The notes: generated from the letters alone by a model not told the origin. A stretch of DNA of 64,000 bases from Geminicoccaceae bacterium (GCA_025999455.1 AP024683.1:1185501-1249500), one strand, 5' to 3'. Counted from the first letter of the stretch, positions 16,041-25,412 are shown. Translations and numbers: made by a program.

Positions 16041-16780
16041 GCGCCGGGAAGGAGCGGTAAGGCGGAAAGCGGGCTCGCGGCGATCCGCTCCGGCCGGCGG
16101 GTGACCATCCAGCGGCTCGCCCAGATCGGCCGGAAGCGGCCGCCCAGGAGGAGGGCGGCGACCCCCGACTGCTCGTTGTAGCCGCGCCGAGCCCAAGCCT
16201 CGGGATAGCCGTCGGGCAGGAAGATGTCGTGGAGATGCACGAACACGCCCGGGGCGAGCGTCGGCAGGATCCGGCAGAAGACGAGGTCGACGTCGCTGCC
16301 GGGCACGAGGAGGTGGCTCGAATCGACGAACAGCACGTCGCCCGGGCCGAGCTCGCGGGCAAGCGCGATCTCGGCCTCGCCCAGGAGCCGGGGCCGGTGC
16401 TCGACCCCGGGTGGCAAGGCGGCGCGCGGCTCGGGATCGACGGCGACGAGCCTTCCGCCCCCCACCTCGGCGAGCGCTCGGGCGAGGAAGCGGGTCGAGT
16501 GGCCGGAGCCGATCTCGAGGACGAGCCGCGGCCCTCGATCGCGGACCAGCGCGTAGGCGATCGCGGCGTCGAGTCGCGGGAACCAGTCCTGGTCGAGGCG
16601 CGGCAGTGGCGCCGGCCCGCGCATCCGGGCGAGCGCTTCGCCGTGCGCTTCGGCGCGGGCGAGGGTCGAAAGGAACGCGGGCTCGTGGCGGGCGAGGAGC
16701 GGCTCGAGTTCGGGGTAGGTCGCGGGCGGACGGATCCGCTCGGCGTGCCGGCAGGGCAGGAAGAAGCCCGGGCCGCTCAA
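16001..16780 (-). CDS. SAM-dependent methyltransferase (class I, methyltransferase_24-like)
   Basis: A 259-residue protein. The SAM-binding core is LVLEIGSGHSTRFLARAL followed by the acidic strand LVAVDPEPRA, then DVLFVDSSHLLVPGSDVD and VHLHDIFLPDGYPEAW, a pattern of the methyltransferase_24 / cephalosporin-hydroxylase-like group acting on sugars or small molecules. The only reasonable start before the fold is TTG at 16778-16780, whose last two bases begin the TGA of the upstream MBL gene (TTGA), so translation is likely coupled. No good ribosome binding site is visible, which leaves the exact start uncertain. It overlaps the acyl-CoA synthetase tail by 40 bp. Confidence 0.78.
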   Translation of the reverse strand: MSGPGFFLPCRHAERIRPPATYPELEPLLARHEPAFLSTLARAEAHGEALARMRGPAPLPRLDQDWFPRLDAAIAYALVRDRGPRLVLEIGSGHSTRFLARALAEVGGGRLVAVDPEPRAALPPGVEHRPRLLGEAEIALARELGPGDVLFVDSSHLLVPGSDVDLVFCRILPTLAPGVFVHLHDIFLPDGYPEAWARRGYNEQSGVAALLLGGRFRPIWASRWMVTRRPERIAASPLSALPLLPGAYETSFWLELAPP

Positions 16781-17619
16781 GGGACGAGGACCATGCCCTC
16801 GCGGCCGACGAGCGAGCCCGGGCGGCGATCGGCGAGGGCGGCGTCGATGTGGTCGAGCTGCGTGTCGTCGCGTTCCGGATCGTGGTGGAAGGCCACGAGC
16901 CGTTCGGCACCCGCCGCCTCGCAAAGCCGCAGGCCTTCTTCCCACGTGGAATGCCCCCAGCCGCGGAAGCGGGGCATTTCCGCATCCGTGTAGGTCGCAT
17001 CGTAGATGACGATCTGGGCGCCCGCGACGAGCGCGAGCACGTTCGGGTCGTGGCCCCGTTCGGGGTGTTCGGTGTCGGTCACGTAGCAGACCGACCGGCC
17101 GCCGTAATCGACCCGGTAGCCGGTGGCACCACCCGGATGGATGAGCGGTGCGGTGCGGACCCGCACGCCCGGGAAGGGCTCCAGGGTGTCGCCGGCCGTG
17201 AAATCGTGGAAGGCGATGCAGGCGTGCATGATGTCGAGCGGCACCGGGAAATAGGGGCTCTCCATGAGCCGCCCGAGGACGTCTTGGAGCGTGCGGCCGC
17301 GCCGGCGGAGGTGGCCCGCCCAGAGCTCGAAGCAATTGCCGGGCCGATAAGCGGGCTTGAAGAAGGGCAGGCCCAGGACGTGGTCGAGATGGGTGTGGGT
17401 CAAGAAGATGTGGCCGGTGGCGCGCTCGCCGTCGGCGGCGGCCATCGCGTTGCCGAGCACCCGGAGCCCGGTGCCGGCATCGAGGATCAGCCGGTGGGGG
17501 CCGCAGCGGACCTCGACGCAGGCGGTGTTGCCGCCGAACCGGCGGGTCGCCGGGCCCGGGCAGGGGACGGTGCCGCGCACGCCCCAGAGCTTGATCCAGA
17601 AGTCGCCCGCACCGTGCAT
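16777..17619 (-). CDS. MBL-fold hydrolase, class II cyclic-phosphodiesterase-like
   Basis: A 280-residue metallo-beta-lactamase-fold protein with the full zinc motif THTHLDH near residue 75. The N-terminal KLWGVRGTVPCPGPATRRFGG stretch is typical of the cyclic-nucleotide-phosphodiesterase-like MBL group often found near signalling proteins. Further ligands appear in CYVTDTEHPE and LVAFHHDPERDD. The ATG at 17617-17619 is chosen because it starts just before the conserved domain; an earlier in-frame start at 17679 is less likely. Its TGA overlaps the TTG of the methyltransferase gene. Substrate unknown. Confidence 0.85.
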   Translation of the reverse strand: MHGAGDFWIKLWGVRGTVPCPGPATRRFGGNTACVEVRCGPHRLILDAGTGLRVLGNAMAAADGERATGHIFLTHTHLDHVLGLPFFKPAYRPGNCFELWAGHLRRRGRTLQDVLGRLMESPYFPVPLDIMHACIAFHDFTAGDTLEPFPGVRVRTAPLIHPGGATGYRVDYGGRSVCYVTDTEHPERGHDPNVLALVAGAQIVIYDATYTDAEMPRFRGWGHSTWEEGLRLCEAAGAERLVAFHHDPERDDTQLDHIDAALADRRPGSLVGREGMVLVP

Positions 17620-17803
17620 CGCCGGATCCGGCCGTCGCTCCGCCGGCCGAGAATGAGCAGGAAAGCGGCGGCCTCGCAACGTCGTGGCGGTGGTCGGAAA
17701 CGGCCGGGCGTTAGGGAACCGTCAACCTTTCCCGCCGAAACTGCGCCCGAAGCCGCTCCGGGCGAGCCGGGGTGGCCGAGAACCCCGACGACGGAGCCCG
17801 AGG

Positions 17804-18286
17804 ATGTGCAAGCCCCTGCGAACCGTTCTCCTGCTCGCCACGGCCGTCGTCGCGGCCGCGCCCGCGCGCGCCGCGACCACGACCGGCAATCTCTCGGTCA
17901 CGGTCGAGGTCGTCGCGACCTGCAAGGTCGGGGCCGCCTCGCTCGGCTTCGGCACCTACGGTGTCGGCCAGACGGCCGATCTCCGGGCGCAGGGCAGCAT
18001 CGCCTACGAGGGCTGCGGCACGAGCCAACTCAAGGTGCACCTCGACGGTGGAACGAGCCGCAACACGGCCGCCCGCACGCTCGTCAACGCGGCCGGCAAC
18101 AAGCTCGCCTACCAGCTCTACCGCGACAGCGCCCGGAGCAAGGTCTGGGGCACCGGCTCGAACGCGCTCACCTTCACCCCGACGAGCGCGAGCGGGACGC
18201 TCGTCGTCTACGGCACGATCCCGGGTGGCCAGTCGGTGCCGGTCGGCACCTACAGCGACACCGTCCTCGTGACCATCGACTTCTGA
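17804..18286 (+). CDS. Spore coat protein U (SCPU) domain protein, secreted
   Basis: A 160-residue exported protein. Signal peptide MCKPLRTVLLLATAVVAAAPARA, then an SCPU beta-sandwich: TGNLSVTVEVVATCKVG, SLGFGTYGVGQTADL, a Cys pair (CKV and EGCGT) and the C-terminal strand PVGTYSDTVLVTIDF. SCPU proteins are subunits of chaperone-usher-assembled surface fibres. No chaperone or usher gene is present here, so it is an orphan subunit or a stand-alone secreted protein. ATG at 17804 follows GGAG at eight bases. Confidence 0.87.
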   Translation: MCKPLRTVLLLATAVVAAAPARAATTTGNLSVTVEVVATCKVGAASLGFGTYGVGQTADLRAQGSIAYEGCGTSQLKVHLDGGTSRNTAARTLVNAAGNKLAYQLYRDSARSKVWGTGSNALTFTPTSASGTLVVYGTIPGGQSVPVGTYSDTVLVTIDF

Positions 18287-18399
18287 GCGGCGGCGGTGCC
18301 CGATCTCGGTCTCCGGGCCGCTTGCCGGCCGCCGGTGGGGCTCGTAACCAGGCCGGGGCGGTGGGCGACGCCCCGACCGCTGACGGGAGGTGCCGGCAG

Positions 18400-21255
18400 G
18401 TGAGCGCGAGGGGAGCAGTCGAGGCGCGCAGCCGCGTGGTCCCGACGACCTGCTACATGTGCGCCTGTCGCTGCGGGATCCGGGTCCATCTCGAAGACGG
18501 CCGGCCGCGCTTCATCGACGGCAACCGCGCGCATCCCGTCAATCGCGGGGTGATCTGCGCCAAGGGCTCGGCCGGGATCCAGCACCACGAATCGCCGGCT
18601 CGGCTCAGAGCACCGCTCAAGCGGGTGGGCGAGCGCGGCCGCGACGCCCTCGTCGAGATCTCCTGGGAAGAGGCGCTCGACATCGCCACCCGCTGGCTCG
18701 CCGAGGTCCGGGCGAGCGATCCGAAGAAGCTCGCCTTCTTCACCGGCCGCGACCAGAGCCAGGCTTTGACCGGCTTCTGGGCGGCCCAGTTCGGCACGCC
18801 CAACTACGCCGCGCACGGCGGTTTCTGCTCGGTCAACATGGCGGCCGCCGGCATGTACACGCTCGGCGGTTCCTTCTGGGAGTTCGGCGAGCCCGACCTC
18901 GAGCACGCCCGGCTCTTCTTGATGTTCGGCGTGGCCGAGGACCACGACAGCAACCCTTTGAAGCTCGGCCTCGCCGCCATGAAGGCGCGCGGCGGACGGC
19001 TCGTCGCGATCAATCCCGTGCGCACGGGCTACGCCGCGATCGCCGACGATTGGCTGCCGATTCGGCCCGGCACGGACGGCCTCCTCGTCCTCGCCCTCGT
19101 CCACGAGCTCCTGCGCGCCGGGCGGGTCGATGCGCCTTATCTCGCCGAGTGCACCGATGCCGGCTGGCTCGTGATCGAGGCGCCGGGCACGGCCGAGGAC
19201 GGGCTCTACGCGCGCGATCCGGCGGGACGGCCCCTGTGCCGCGATCGCCGGAGCGGCGCGCTCCTTCCGGCCGACGACCCCTCGGCGGCGCCTGCCCTGC
19301 GCGGCGCCGTCACGCTCCCCGACGGGCGGCGGGCCCGGCCCGTCTTCGAAATCCTCGCCGAACGCTATCTCGACCCGGGCTTCGGACCGGAGGCGGCGGC
19401 CGGCCCGACCGGGATCCCGGCCGCCACGATCCGCGCCCTCGCCGCCGAACTCGCCCGGGCCGCCTTCGACGACCCGCCCTTTCTGGCGGAGCCTTGGACC
19501 GATTGGCGGGGGCGGCGGCACGAGGGGGTCGAGGGGCGTCCCGTTGCGATCCACGCGATGCGGGGGATCTCGGCGCACGCCAACGGCTTCCAGACCTGCC
19601 GGGCGATCCACCTCCTGCAGATGCTCTTGGGGGCCGTCGACCGGCCGGGATCGTTCCGTTACGAGGCACCCTACCCGAAGCCGGTGCCGCCCGGGCCCTT
19701 GCCCTGCGGCAAGCCCGGCCAGGTGGCGCCCGGCCGGCCGATGCCGGGCATGCCGCTCGGCTATCCCACGAGCCCCGAACATCTCCTGGTCGAAGCGGAC
19801 GGCCGACCCTGTCGGATCGACAAGGCCTATTCGTGGGAAGCGCCGCTCGCCGCCCACGGCCTCATGCACAGCGTGATCGGCAACGCCTGGCGCGGCGATC
19901 CGTACCGGATCGAGGTCCTCTTCCTCTACATGGCCAACATGGCCTGGAACTCGGCGATGGCGACGCCCGAGACGATCGCCATGCTGACCGACCGCGATCC
20001 GCTCACGGGCGGCTATCGCATCCCGAAGATCATCTTGAGCGACGCCTTCTGGTCCGAGACGGTGGCCTATGCCGATCTCGTCTTGCCGGACACCACCTAT
20101 CTCGAGCGCTGGGACGCGCTCTCGCTGCTCGACCGGCCGATCGGCAAGGCCGATGCGCTCTGCGATTCGATCCGCCAACCGATCGTGGCCCCCGATCGCG
20201 ACGTCCGCCCGTTCCAGGACGTGCTGATCGAGCTCGGCCATCGGCTGCGCCTGCCGGCCTTCACCCGCGAGGACGGCGGCCCCCGCTATCCGGGCGGCTA
20301 CGCCGATTATCTCGTGCACCACGAACGCGCGCCCGGGATCGGCCCGCTCGCCGGCTGGCGCGGGCCCGACGGGAAGGCGGTCGGCAAGGGGCCGCCGAAC
20401 CCCCGTCAACTGGAGGCCTACGTCGCGAACGGCTGCTTCTTCGCCTGGCCGTTCCCACCGGGCCGGCGCTACATGAAGCCCGTCAACCGCGACTATCTCG
20501 AGCTCGCGGTCGAACTCGGCATCCTGGGCGAGGCGAAGCCGATCTTCGCCCGGCTCTATTGCGAGCCCTTGCAGCGCTTCCGCCTCGCCGCGCGTGGCCA
20601 CGGGCCCGTCCAGCCGCCCGACGGCTTGCGCGCGCGGATCGAGCGCTATTTCGATCCGCTGCCCTTCTGGTACCCCTCGCCCGAGCTCGAGGCCGATCCC
20701 TCCGGCACCTTCCCGCTCGCCGCCGTGACCCAGCGGCCGGCTGCGATGTACCATTCCTGGGGCTCGCACAATGCCTGGTTGCGGCAGATCCTGGGCGAGA
20801 ACCGGCTCTGCATCGCCCGCTCGACCGCCCGCGCGCTCGGCATCGAGGACGGCGATCCGGTCCGGGTGACGAGCCGACACGGGTCGATCCGGGCGATCGC
20901 CCGGCTCGTCGACGGGGTCGAGCCCGGCACGGTTTGGACCTGGAACGCGATCGGCAAGCGCGGTGGGGCGTGGGGTCTGCCGGCCGAAGCGCCGGAAGCG
21001 ACCCGCGGCTTCTTGTTGAACCATCTGATCGACGAGCTCGGACCCGCGGGCGCGGACGGCGCGCGGCTCGCCAATGCCGATCCGATCACGGGCCAAGCTG
21101 CCTGGTACGACCTGCGGGTCCGGGTCGAGAAGGTGCCACCCGGCGAGCCGGCGCTCACCGAGCCGCGGTTCGCGCCCCTGCCGCGGCCGGCCGGCCTCCC
21201 CGATCCCCCCGCCGTCCTCACCTGGGGCGACGCCTTCCGGAGGACGGGCCTTTGA
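18400..21255 (+). CDS. soeA: Sulfite dehydrogenase-type molybdopterin subunit SoeA
   Basis: A 951-residue DMSO-reductase-family molybdoenzyme. Residues 18-53 bind a [4Fe-4S] cluster (CYMCACRCG, then ICAKG). The molybdopterin domains include GGFCSVNMAAAG and the C-terminal beta-barrel SWGSHNAWLRQILGENRL with DGDPVRVTSRHG. There is no twin-arginine signal, as expected for the cytoplasmic SoeA that oxidises sulfite to sulfate and passes electrons through SoeB to the membrane anchor SoeC. Length matches the SoeA family (about 950). GTG at 18400 follows GGGAGG at nine bases. A thiosulfate or polysulfide reductase role cannot be excluded, but the three-subunit layout and lack of a signal favour SoeABC. 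Confidence 0.82.
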   Translation: MSARGAVEARSRVVPTTCYMCACRCGIRVHLEDGRPRFIDGNRAHPVNRGVICAKGSAGIQHHESPARLRAPLKRVGERGRDALVEISWEEALDIATRWLAEVRASDPKKLAFFTGRDQSQALTGFWAAQFGTPNYAAHGGFCSVNMAAAGMYTLGGSFWEFGEPDLEHARLFLMFGVAEDHDSNPLKLGLAAMKARGGRLVAINPVRTGYAAIADDWLPIRPGTDGLLVLALVHELLRAGRVDAPYLAECTDAGWLVIEAPGTAEDGLYARDPAGRPLCRDRRSGALLPADDPSAAPALRGAVTLPDGRRARPVFEILAERYLDPGFGPEAAAGPTGIPAATIRALAAELARAAFDDPPFLAEPWTDWRGRRHEGVEGRPVAIHAMRGISAHANGFQTCRAIHLLQMLLGAVDRPGSFRYEAPYPKPVPPGPLPCGKPGQVAPGRPMPGMPLGYPTSPEHLLVEADGRPCRIDKAYSWEAPLAAHGLMHSVIGNAWRGDPYRIEVLFLYMANMAWNSAMATPETIAMLTDRDPLTGGYRIPKIILSDAFWSETVAYADLVLPDTTYLERWDALSLLDRPIGKADALCDSIRQPIVAPDRDVRPFQDVLIELGHRLRLPAFTREDGGPRYPGGYADYLVHHERAPGIGPLAGWRGPDGKAVGKGPPNPRQLEAYVANGCFFAWPFPPGRRYMKPVNRDYLELAVELGILGEAKPIFARLYCEPLQRFRLAARGHGPVQPPDGLRARIERYFDPLPFWYPSPELEADPSGTFPLAAVTQRPAAMYHSWGSHNAWLRQILGENRLCIARSTARALGIEDGDPVRVTSRHGSIRAIARLVDGVEPGTVWTWNAIGKRGGAWGLPAEAPEATRGFLLNHLIDELGPAGADGARLANADPITGQAAWYDLRVRVEKVPPGEPALTEPRFAPLPRPAGLPDPPAVLTWGDAFRRTGL

Positions 21256-21983
21256 CCGCGCTCCCCGATCCGCCGCCCGCCCGCCGGCTCGGGCTCGTCA
21301 TCGACCTCGACACCTGTGTGGGCTGTCAGGCCTGCGTCGTCGCCTGCAAGGAGTGGAATGGTGGCGGTGCGGCGGGGCCGCTCGGCGATCTCGAGCCCTG
21401 GGGCAGGGCGCCTTCGGGTACTTGGCTCAACCGGGTCCACGGCTTCGAAGCCGGCGAGGGCGAGGCCGGCCGCACGGTGTATTTCCCCCGCTCCTGTCTG
21501 CATTGCGAGAACGCGCTCTGCGTCACCGTCTGCCCGACCGGCGCCTCCTACAAGCGCGCCGAGGACGGGATCGTGCTCGTCGACGAGAGCAAGTGCATGG
21601 GCTGCGGTCTGTGCGCCTGGGCCTGCCCCTACGGCGCCCGCGAGCTCGACCGGCCGAGTGGCGTGATGAAGAAATGCACGCTCTGCGTCGACCGGATCGG
21701 CGATCCGTCCCTGCCGGAGGAGGACCGCGTGCCGGCCTGTGTCGCGGCCTGCCCCGCGCGGGCCCGGCATTTCGGCGATCTCGGCGACCCCGAGAGCCCG
21801 GTCTCGCGGCTCGTGGCCGAACGCGGCGGGGTGGAGCTCTTGCCGGAGCTCGGCTACCGCCCGACCAACCGTTATTTGCCGCCGCGGCCGAGGCGACGCC
21901 TCGAGGCGAGCGGCGAGCGGCTCGAGGACGCACCCGCGACGGGCGGCTTCCTCGGCTGGCTCGACCGGCTGCTCGGCGGCTGA
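21252..21983 (+). CDS. soeB: SoeB-type iron-sulfur electron-transfer subunit
   Basis: A 243-residue ferredoxin-like subunit with Cys groups for four [4Fe-4S] clusters: DTCVGCQACVVACKEWN, CLHCENALCVTVCPTG, KCMGCGLCAWACPYG and KCTLCVDRIGDP with CVAACPARA. It carries electrons between SoeA and the membrane anchor. The TTG start at 21252 overlaps the SoeA TGA as TTGA and follows GGAGG (21239-21243) at eight bases, so it is translationally coupled. No other start precedes the first cluster. Confidence 0.87.
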   Translation: MTALPDPPPARRLGLVIDLDTCVGCQACVVACKEWNGGGAAGPLGDLEPWGRAPSGTWLNRVHGFEAGEGEAGRTVYFPRSCLHCENALCVTVCPTGASYKRAEDGIVLVDESKCMGCGLCAWACPYGARELDRPSGVMKKCTLCVDRIGDPSLPEEDRVPACVAACPARARHFGDLGDPESPVSRLVAERGGVELLPELGYRPTNRYLPPRPRRRLEASGERLEDAPATGGFLGWLDRLLGG

Positions 21984-21996
21984 GGCCCGCGCGCTC

Positions 21997-22935
21997 GTGC
22001 GACCCGCGCCATCGCTCCTCCTCTTCACCACGCTCTCGGGCGCCGGCTACGGCCTGCTCGCGGTCTGGGCGCTCGCGGGTCTCTTCGGCGCGCTGCCGGC
22101 CGAGCCGCTCGTGGGCGCGGTGGGCCTCGGTCTCGCCCTCCTGCTGATCACGACCGGGCTCCTCGCCTCGACCTTCCACCTGGGCCGACCCGACCGCGCC
22201 TGGCGGGCCTTCTCGCAATGGCGGACCTCGTGGCTGTCGCGCGAGGCGGTGGCGGCGGTCGCGACCTTCGTCCCGGCCGTCTGGCTCGCGGGCGCGTGGG
22301 TCCTGGGCGGGTGGGTGTCGGCACCGGCCGCACTGCTTTCGGCCGGCGGGGCCGCGCTCACGGTCTTCTGCACGGGGCGGATCTACGCCACGCTCGTGCC
22401 GATCCCGCGCTGGCACCAGCCGCTCACGACCCCGGTGTTCCTGGCCTTGGCCCTCGCTTCGGGGGCGACGCTCGGAGCATGTCTCGCGGCCCTGCTCGGC
22501 CTCGACCCGACCGCCCCGGGCCTCGCGGCGCTCCTCGCCCTCCCGCTCGCTTGGGGGCTCAAGCTCCTCTGGTGGCAGCGGGGCGACGCTCGGGCGCCCG
22601 TGGCCACGGCCGCGGCGGCGATCGGCCTTCCCGGCACCTCGCCCGTGCGGCTCGTCGAGCCGGCACACAGCGCCGGGAGCTGGCTCCTCGACGAGACCGG
22701 CTTCCGGGTCGCCCGCCGTCACGCGGCGAAATTGCGGCGGCTCGCCCTCGGCTTCGGCGCGGCGCTCCCCTGGCCGCTCCTCGCCCTGGGCCTTTTCGTG
22801 GGCGGCCGCGCGGCGCTCCTCTTCGTGGTTCCGGCCGTGCTCGCGCTCGCCCTCGGCCTCGCGATCGAGCGTTGGCTCTTCTTCGCCGAGGCGCGGCACA
22901 CGGTCGGGGTCTGGTACGGCGAGGAAGCGGTCTGA
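21997..22935 (+). CDS. soeC: SoeC-type membrane anchor (DmsC family)
   Basis: A 312-residue polytopic protein with eight predicted membrane segments, of the DmsC/NrfD-like anchor family. The conserved first loop HLGRPDRAWRAFSQWRTSWLSRE and the N-terminal LLLFTTLSGAGYGLLAVWAL helix are characteristic of SoeC. It would pass sulfite-derived electrons to the quinone pool. GTG at 21997 follows a GAGG, 13 bp after the SoeB stop. Third gene of the soeABC operon. Confidence 0.87.
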   Translation: MRPAPSLLLFTTLSGAGYGLLAVWALAGLFGALPAEPLVGAVGLGLALLLITTGLLASTFHLGRPDRAWRAFSQWRTSWLSREAVAAVATFVPAVWLAGAWVLGGWVSAPAALLSAGGAALTVFCTGRIYATLVPIPRWHQPLTTPVFLALALASGATLGACLAALLGLDPTAPGLAALLALPLAWGLKLLWWQRGDARAPVATAAAAIGLPGTSPVRLVEPAHSAGSWLLDETGFRVARRHAAKLRRLALGFGAALPWPLLALGLFVGGRAALLFVVPAVLALALGLAIERWLFFAEARHTVGVWYGEEAV

Positions 22936-23466
22936 GCCACGGCCCGCCCGCGAGGGGCGCGCTCGACGCCGTGCCGGCGCCACGGCCGGCCTCGGTCGGC
23001 GTGACACTTCCGTTCGCTCGGGCCGGCCGCCCGGGTCGGCACGAGGTCCGCGGATCGCACCCTCGCCCGGGCCGCAGCTGACACCGCCGCCGAGGCTTCA
23101 CCGGTCGGGGCGCTCCGCCGGGACCCGGCGCGAAGCGCCCGAATCGCGCGTTCGAACCCGCGGTGGGATCGGTTCACGGGCTCAGGGCCTTGGTCCGACG
23201 GTCCGTCGGGAGCGTGCCGCCCTTTCGATCGCCGAGCGAGGACGTCGCACCCGGTCCACAGGCGACGTTCGGGGCCGAGGCCGGGTCCGGGCCCGCCTCG
23301 AGCCGCATCGACCGTCGCACGGCGGCTGCGTGGTCGGAGGGCTCGCAGATGCCCTGCGCGATCGAGCGTTGGCGCGCGTCCGAGCGACCCGGCCGAGGCG
23401 GCACGCGTTGCGCGTTGCGCGTCGAGTGCCGCCGAGCCGGGCGAACGCCGAACGGCCGGCCGCGGC
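22936..23466. other. Gene-free interval
   Basis: About 530 bp between convergent soeC and the EAL gene. Only GC-rich shadow frames are open and none carries a recognisable domain or good ribosome binding site. A TTCGAA-containing stretch near 23150 resembles a tRNA T-loop but has no matching stem. I see no terminator with a T-tract. Nothing further can be supported. Confidence 0.5.
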
Positions 23467-25071
23467 TCAGCCGGCGCGGGCCAGGTTGCGCGGCATCACG
23501 GGGGTCGCGATCAGCCGGTCGCGCATGAAGGCCGTGACCTCGGCCTCCGGCATCGGCCGCGCGAAATGATAGCCCTGCGCCTCGTCGCAACCCTCGCGCT
23601 CGAGGAAGCGCCGTTGGAGCTCGGTCTCCACACCTTCCGCGACGACCCGCCGCTCGAAGGTGCGGGCGATGCCGATGATGGTCCGGACGATCGCCTCGTC
23701 GGCCCGGTCGCGGCCGATCTCGCGCAGGAAGGATTTGTCGATCTTGATCCGGTCGACGGGCAGCCGCTTGAGGCAGGCGAGCGAGGAATAGCCCGTGCCG
23801 AAATCGTCGATCGCGAGGCTCACGCCCATGGCCGCGACCGAATCGAGGCAGCGGCGGATCGTGATCTGGCTCGGATCGACGAACAGGCTCTCGGTCACCT
23901 CGAGCTCGAGGAGGTGCGGCGGCACGCCGGTCTCGGCGAGGAGCCGGCGCAGGAGCGCCGGCAGGTCGCGCTGGCGGAGCTGGGCCGCGGAGACGTTGAC
24001 CGCGACGCGCACCGGCCAGCCGAGATCGAGCCAGCGGCGCGCCGCCCGTAGCGCCTCCTCGAGCACCCAGGCGCCGAGCGGGCGGATCAGGCCGTTGCTC
24101 TCGGCGATCGGGACGAACTCGACCGGCGGGACGAGGCCGCGCTCCGGGTGGCGCCAGCGGACGAGCGCCTCGCAGGCGACGACGGCCTCGGTCGCGAGGT
24201 CGAACTGGGGTTGGAAGTGGATCTGGAACTGGCGGGTCTCGAGTGCCCGCCGCAGCTCCCGCTCCATGACCTTGCGGGCCTTGAGCGTGGCGTCCATGCG
24301 CGGCTCGAAGAGTACGAGCCGCGCCCCACCTTCGCGCTTCGCCTCGTCGACGGCGAGCTCGGCGCACCGCATGAGTTGGTCGAAGCCGCTGCCGTGGTCG
24401 GGGTGGAGTGCCACACCGATCGTGGCCGATGGGGTGATCTCCACCCCGCCGACTTCGAGCGGCCGGCCGACCCGCTCGAGCGCCTCGCGGGCGCGTTCCT
24501 GCGCGGTCGCGACGTCGGGCAGATCGGGGAGGAGGAGAGCGAAACGATCGCCGCCGAGCCTCGCCGCGCGACCCCGCTCGCCGGCGAGCTCGGCCAGCCG
24601 CTCGCCGATCCGCCGGAGCACTTCGTCGCCGGCCCCGTAGCCCCAGCAGGCGTTGACGTCCTTGAGCCGGTCGACGTCGAAGGCCAGGAGGGCGGCGCGG
24701 GTCCCGGGTGCGCCGGCGCGCAACACGGCGCCGGTCGAAAGGCGCATCGCGAATTTGCCGGGCAACCCGGTCAACGGGTCGCGATCGTCGACGAGATCGA
24801 TCGGCAGCGGGGCGGGGGCGGGCGCGCGCGCCGCGGCCGCCGGGCTCGTCCGCCGGCGTCGCAGGAGATAGGTGCCGCAACCGAGGCTGCCGGCGAGCAG
24901 GAGAGCGGCCTCGAGGAACTGTTCGAGCACGAGCAGGCCGCCGATCGCGACGCCGCTCGCGAGGCTCGTCAGGGCCAGCCAGAGCGCGGGTTCGACCCGG
25001 GGCGACGAGCGTCCGGAGGGGGAGCGGCGGGAGGCTTCGCGGTCGGGGCGGGGCTCCGGCCCGACCACCAC
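23467..25071 (-). CDS. Membrane GGDEF-EAL protein, probable c-di-GMP phosphodiesterase
   Basis: About 534 residues: an N-terminal hydrophobic hairpin (LWLALTSLASGVAIGGLLVL and AALLLAGSLGCGTYLL), a GGDEF domain and a C-terminal EAL domain. The GGDEF signature is degenerate (RLGGDRFALLLPD, Arg for the catalytic Glu), so it is probably inactive or regulatory. The EAL domain is intact: CEALVRW, NVSAAQL, EVTESLF, DDFGTGYSSL, KIDKSFL and EGVETE. It should hydrolyse c-di-GMP. The start is uncertain: the GTG at 25071 follows GAGGGCGGGCTC. GTG 25110 and TTG 25263 are in frame upstream but have weak signals and Arg-rich sequence. Confidence 0.85.
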   Translation of the reverse strand: MVVGPEPRPDREASRRSPSGRSSPRVEPALWLALTSLASGVAIGGLLVLEQFLEAALLLAGSLGCGTYLLRRRRTSPAAAARAPAPAPLPIDLVDDRDPLTGLPGKFAMRLSTGAVLRAGAPGTRAALLAFDVDRLKDVNACWGYGAGDEVLRRIGERLAELAGERGRAARLGGDRFALLLPDLPDVATAQERAREALERVGRPLEVGGVEITPSATIGVALHPDHGSGFDQLMRCAELAVDEAKREGGARLVLFEPRMDATLKARKVMERELRRALETRQFQIHFQPQFDLATEAVVACEALVRWRHPERGLVPPVEFVPIAESNGLIRPLGAWVLEEALRAARRWLDLGWPVRVAVNVSAAQLRQRDLPALLRRLLAETGVPPHLLELEVTESLFVDPSQITIRRCLDSVAAMGVSLAIDDFGTGYSSLACLKRLPVDRIKIDKSFLREIGRDRADEAIVRTIIGIARTFERRVVAEGVETELQRRFLEREGCDEAQGYHFARPMPEAEVTAFMRDRLIATPVMPRNLARAG

Positions 25072-25412
25072 GAGCCCGCCCTCGACTTCGCCCTCCGCCG
25101 CCGGGCTCACGGGCGGCCCCGGTTGCGAGGGGACGCCGGATCGGAGCCGCCGGCGGACGCGAAACGGGTGCCTCGCATGCGCCCCTCTCTCGCGCTGGTT
25201 GAGGCGCGCTTGCCAGCGATTGCGCGCGCGTTCTCTTGTGGAGCAGGCTTTGGGCTTTTTCAAGCACCGAACGTGGTCATCTTGTGGTTGTGATCGCGGC
25301 GTGGCGCCGAGGCCGCCCGGGCCGGCGCGGCTGCCCCGCGCGGGGCTCGATTGCGGCCGCCCGCGGACCGTGCGATCTCGGCGCCGGGGCGGGTGCGGTG
25401 AGGGAGGCGTCG
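25072..25412. other. Intergenic, may hold the 5' end of the EAL gene
   Basis: The minus-strand frame of the EAL gene stays open to 25263, so up to 192 bp of this interval could be coding if an upstream TTG or GTG is used. The rest, up to the SDR start, is a divergent promoter region without a clear -35/-10 pair or inverted repeat. Confidence 0.4.

Noticed and set aside
12753-17000. Minus-strand open frame of 1415 codons
   Set aside because: Only its last 167 codons (TctB) make sense; the rest is antisense or out of frame with TctC, acyl-CoA synthetase, methyltransferase and MBL genes.
16411-18399. Upstream extension of the SoeA frame
   Set aside because: The sequence is low-complexity and crosses the MBL and SCPU genes; GTG at 18400 has a good Shine-Dalgarno right before the Cys cluster.
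23140-23170. TTCGAA stretch resembling a tRNA T-loop
   Set aside because: Neither strand has a 5-bp T-stem around it and no acceptor or anticodon arm can be built.
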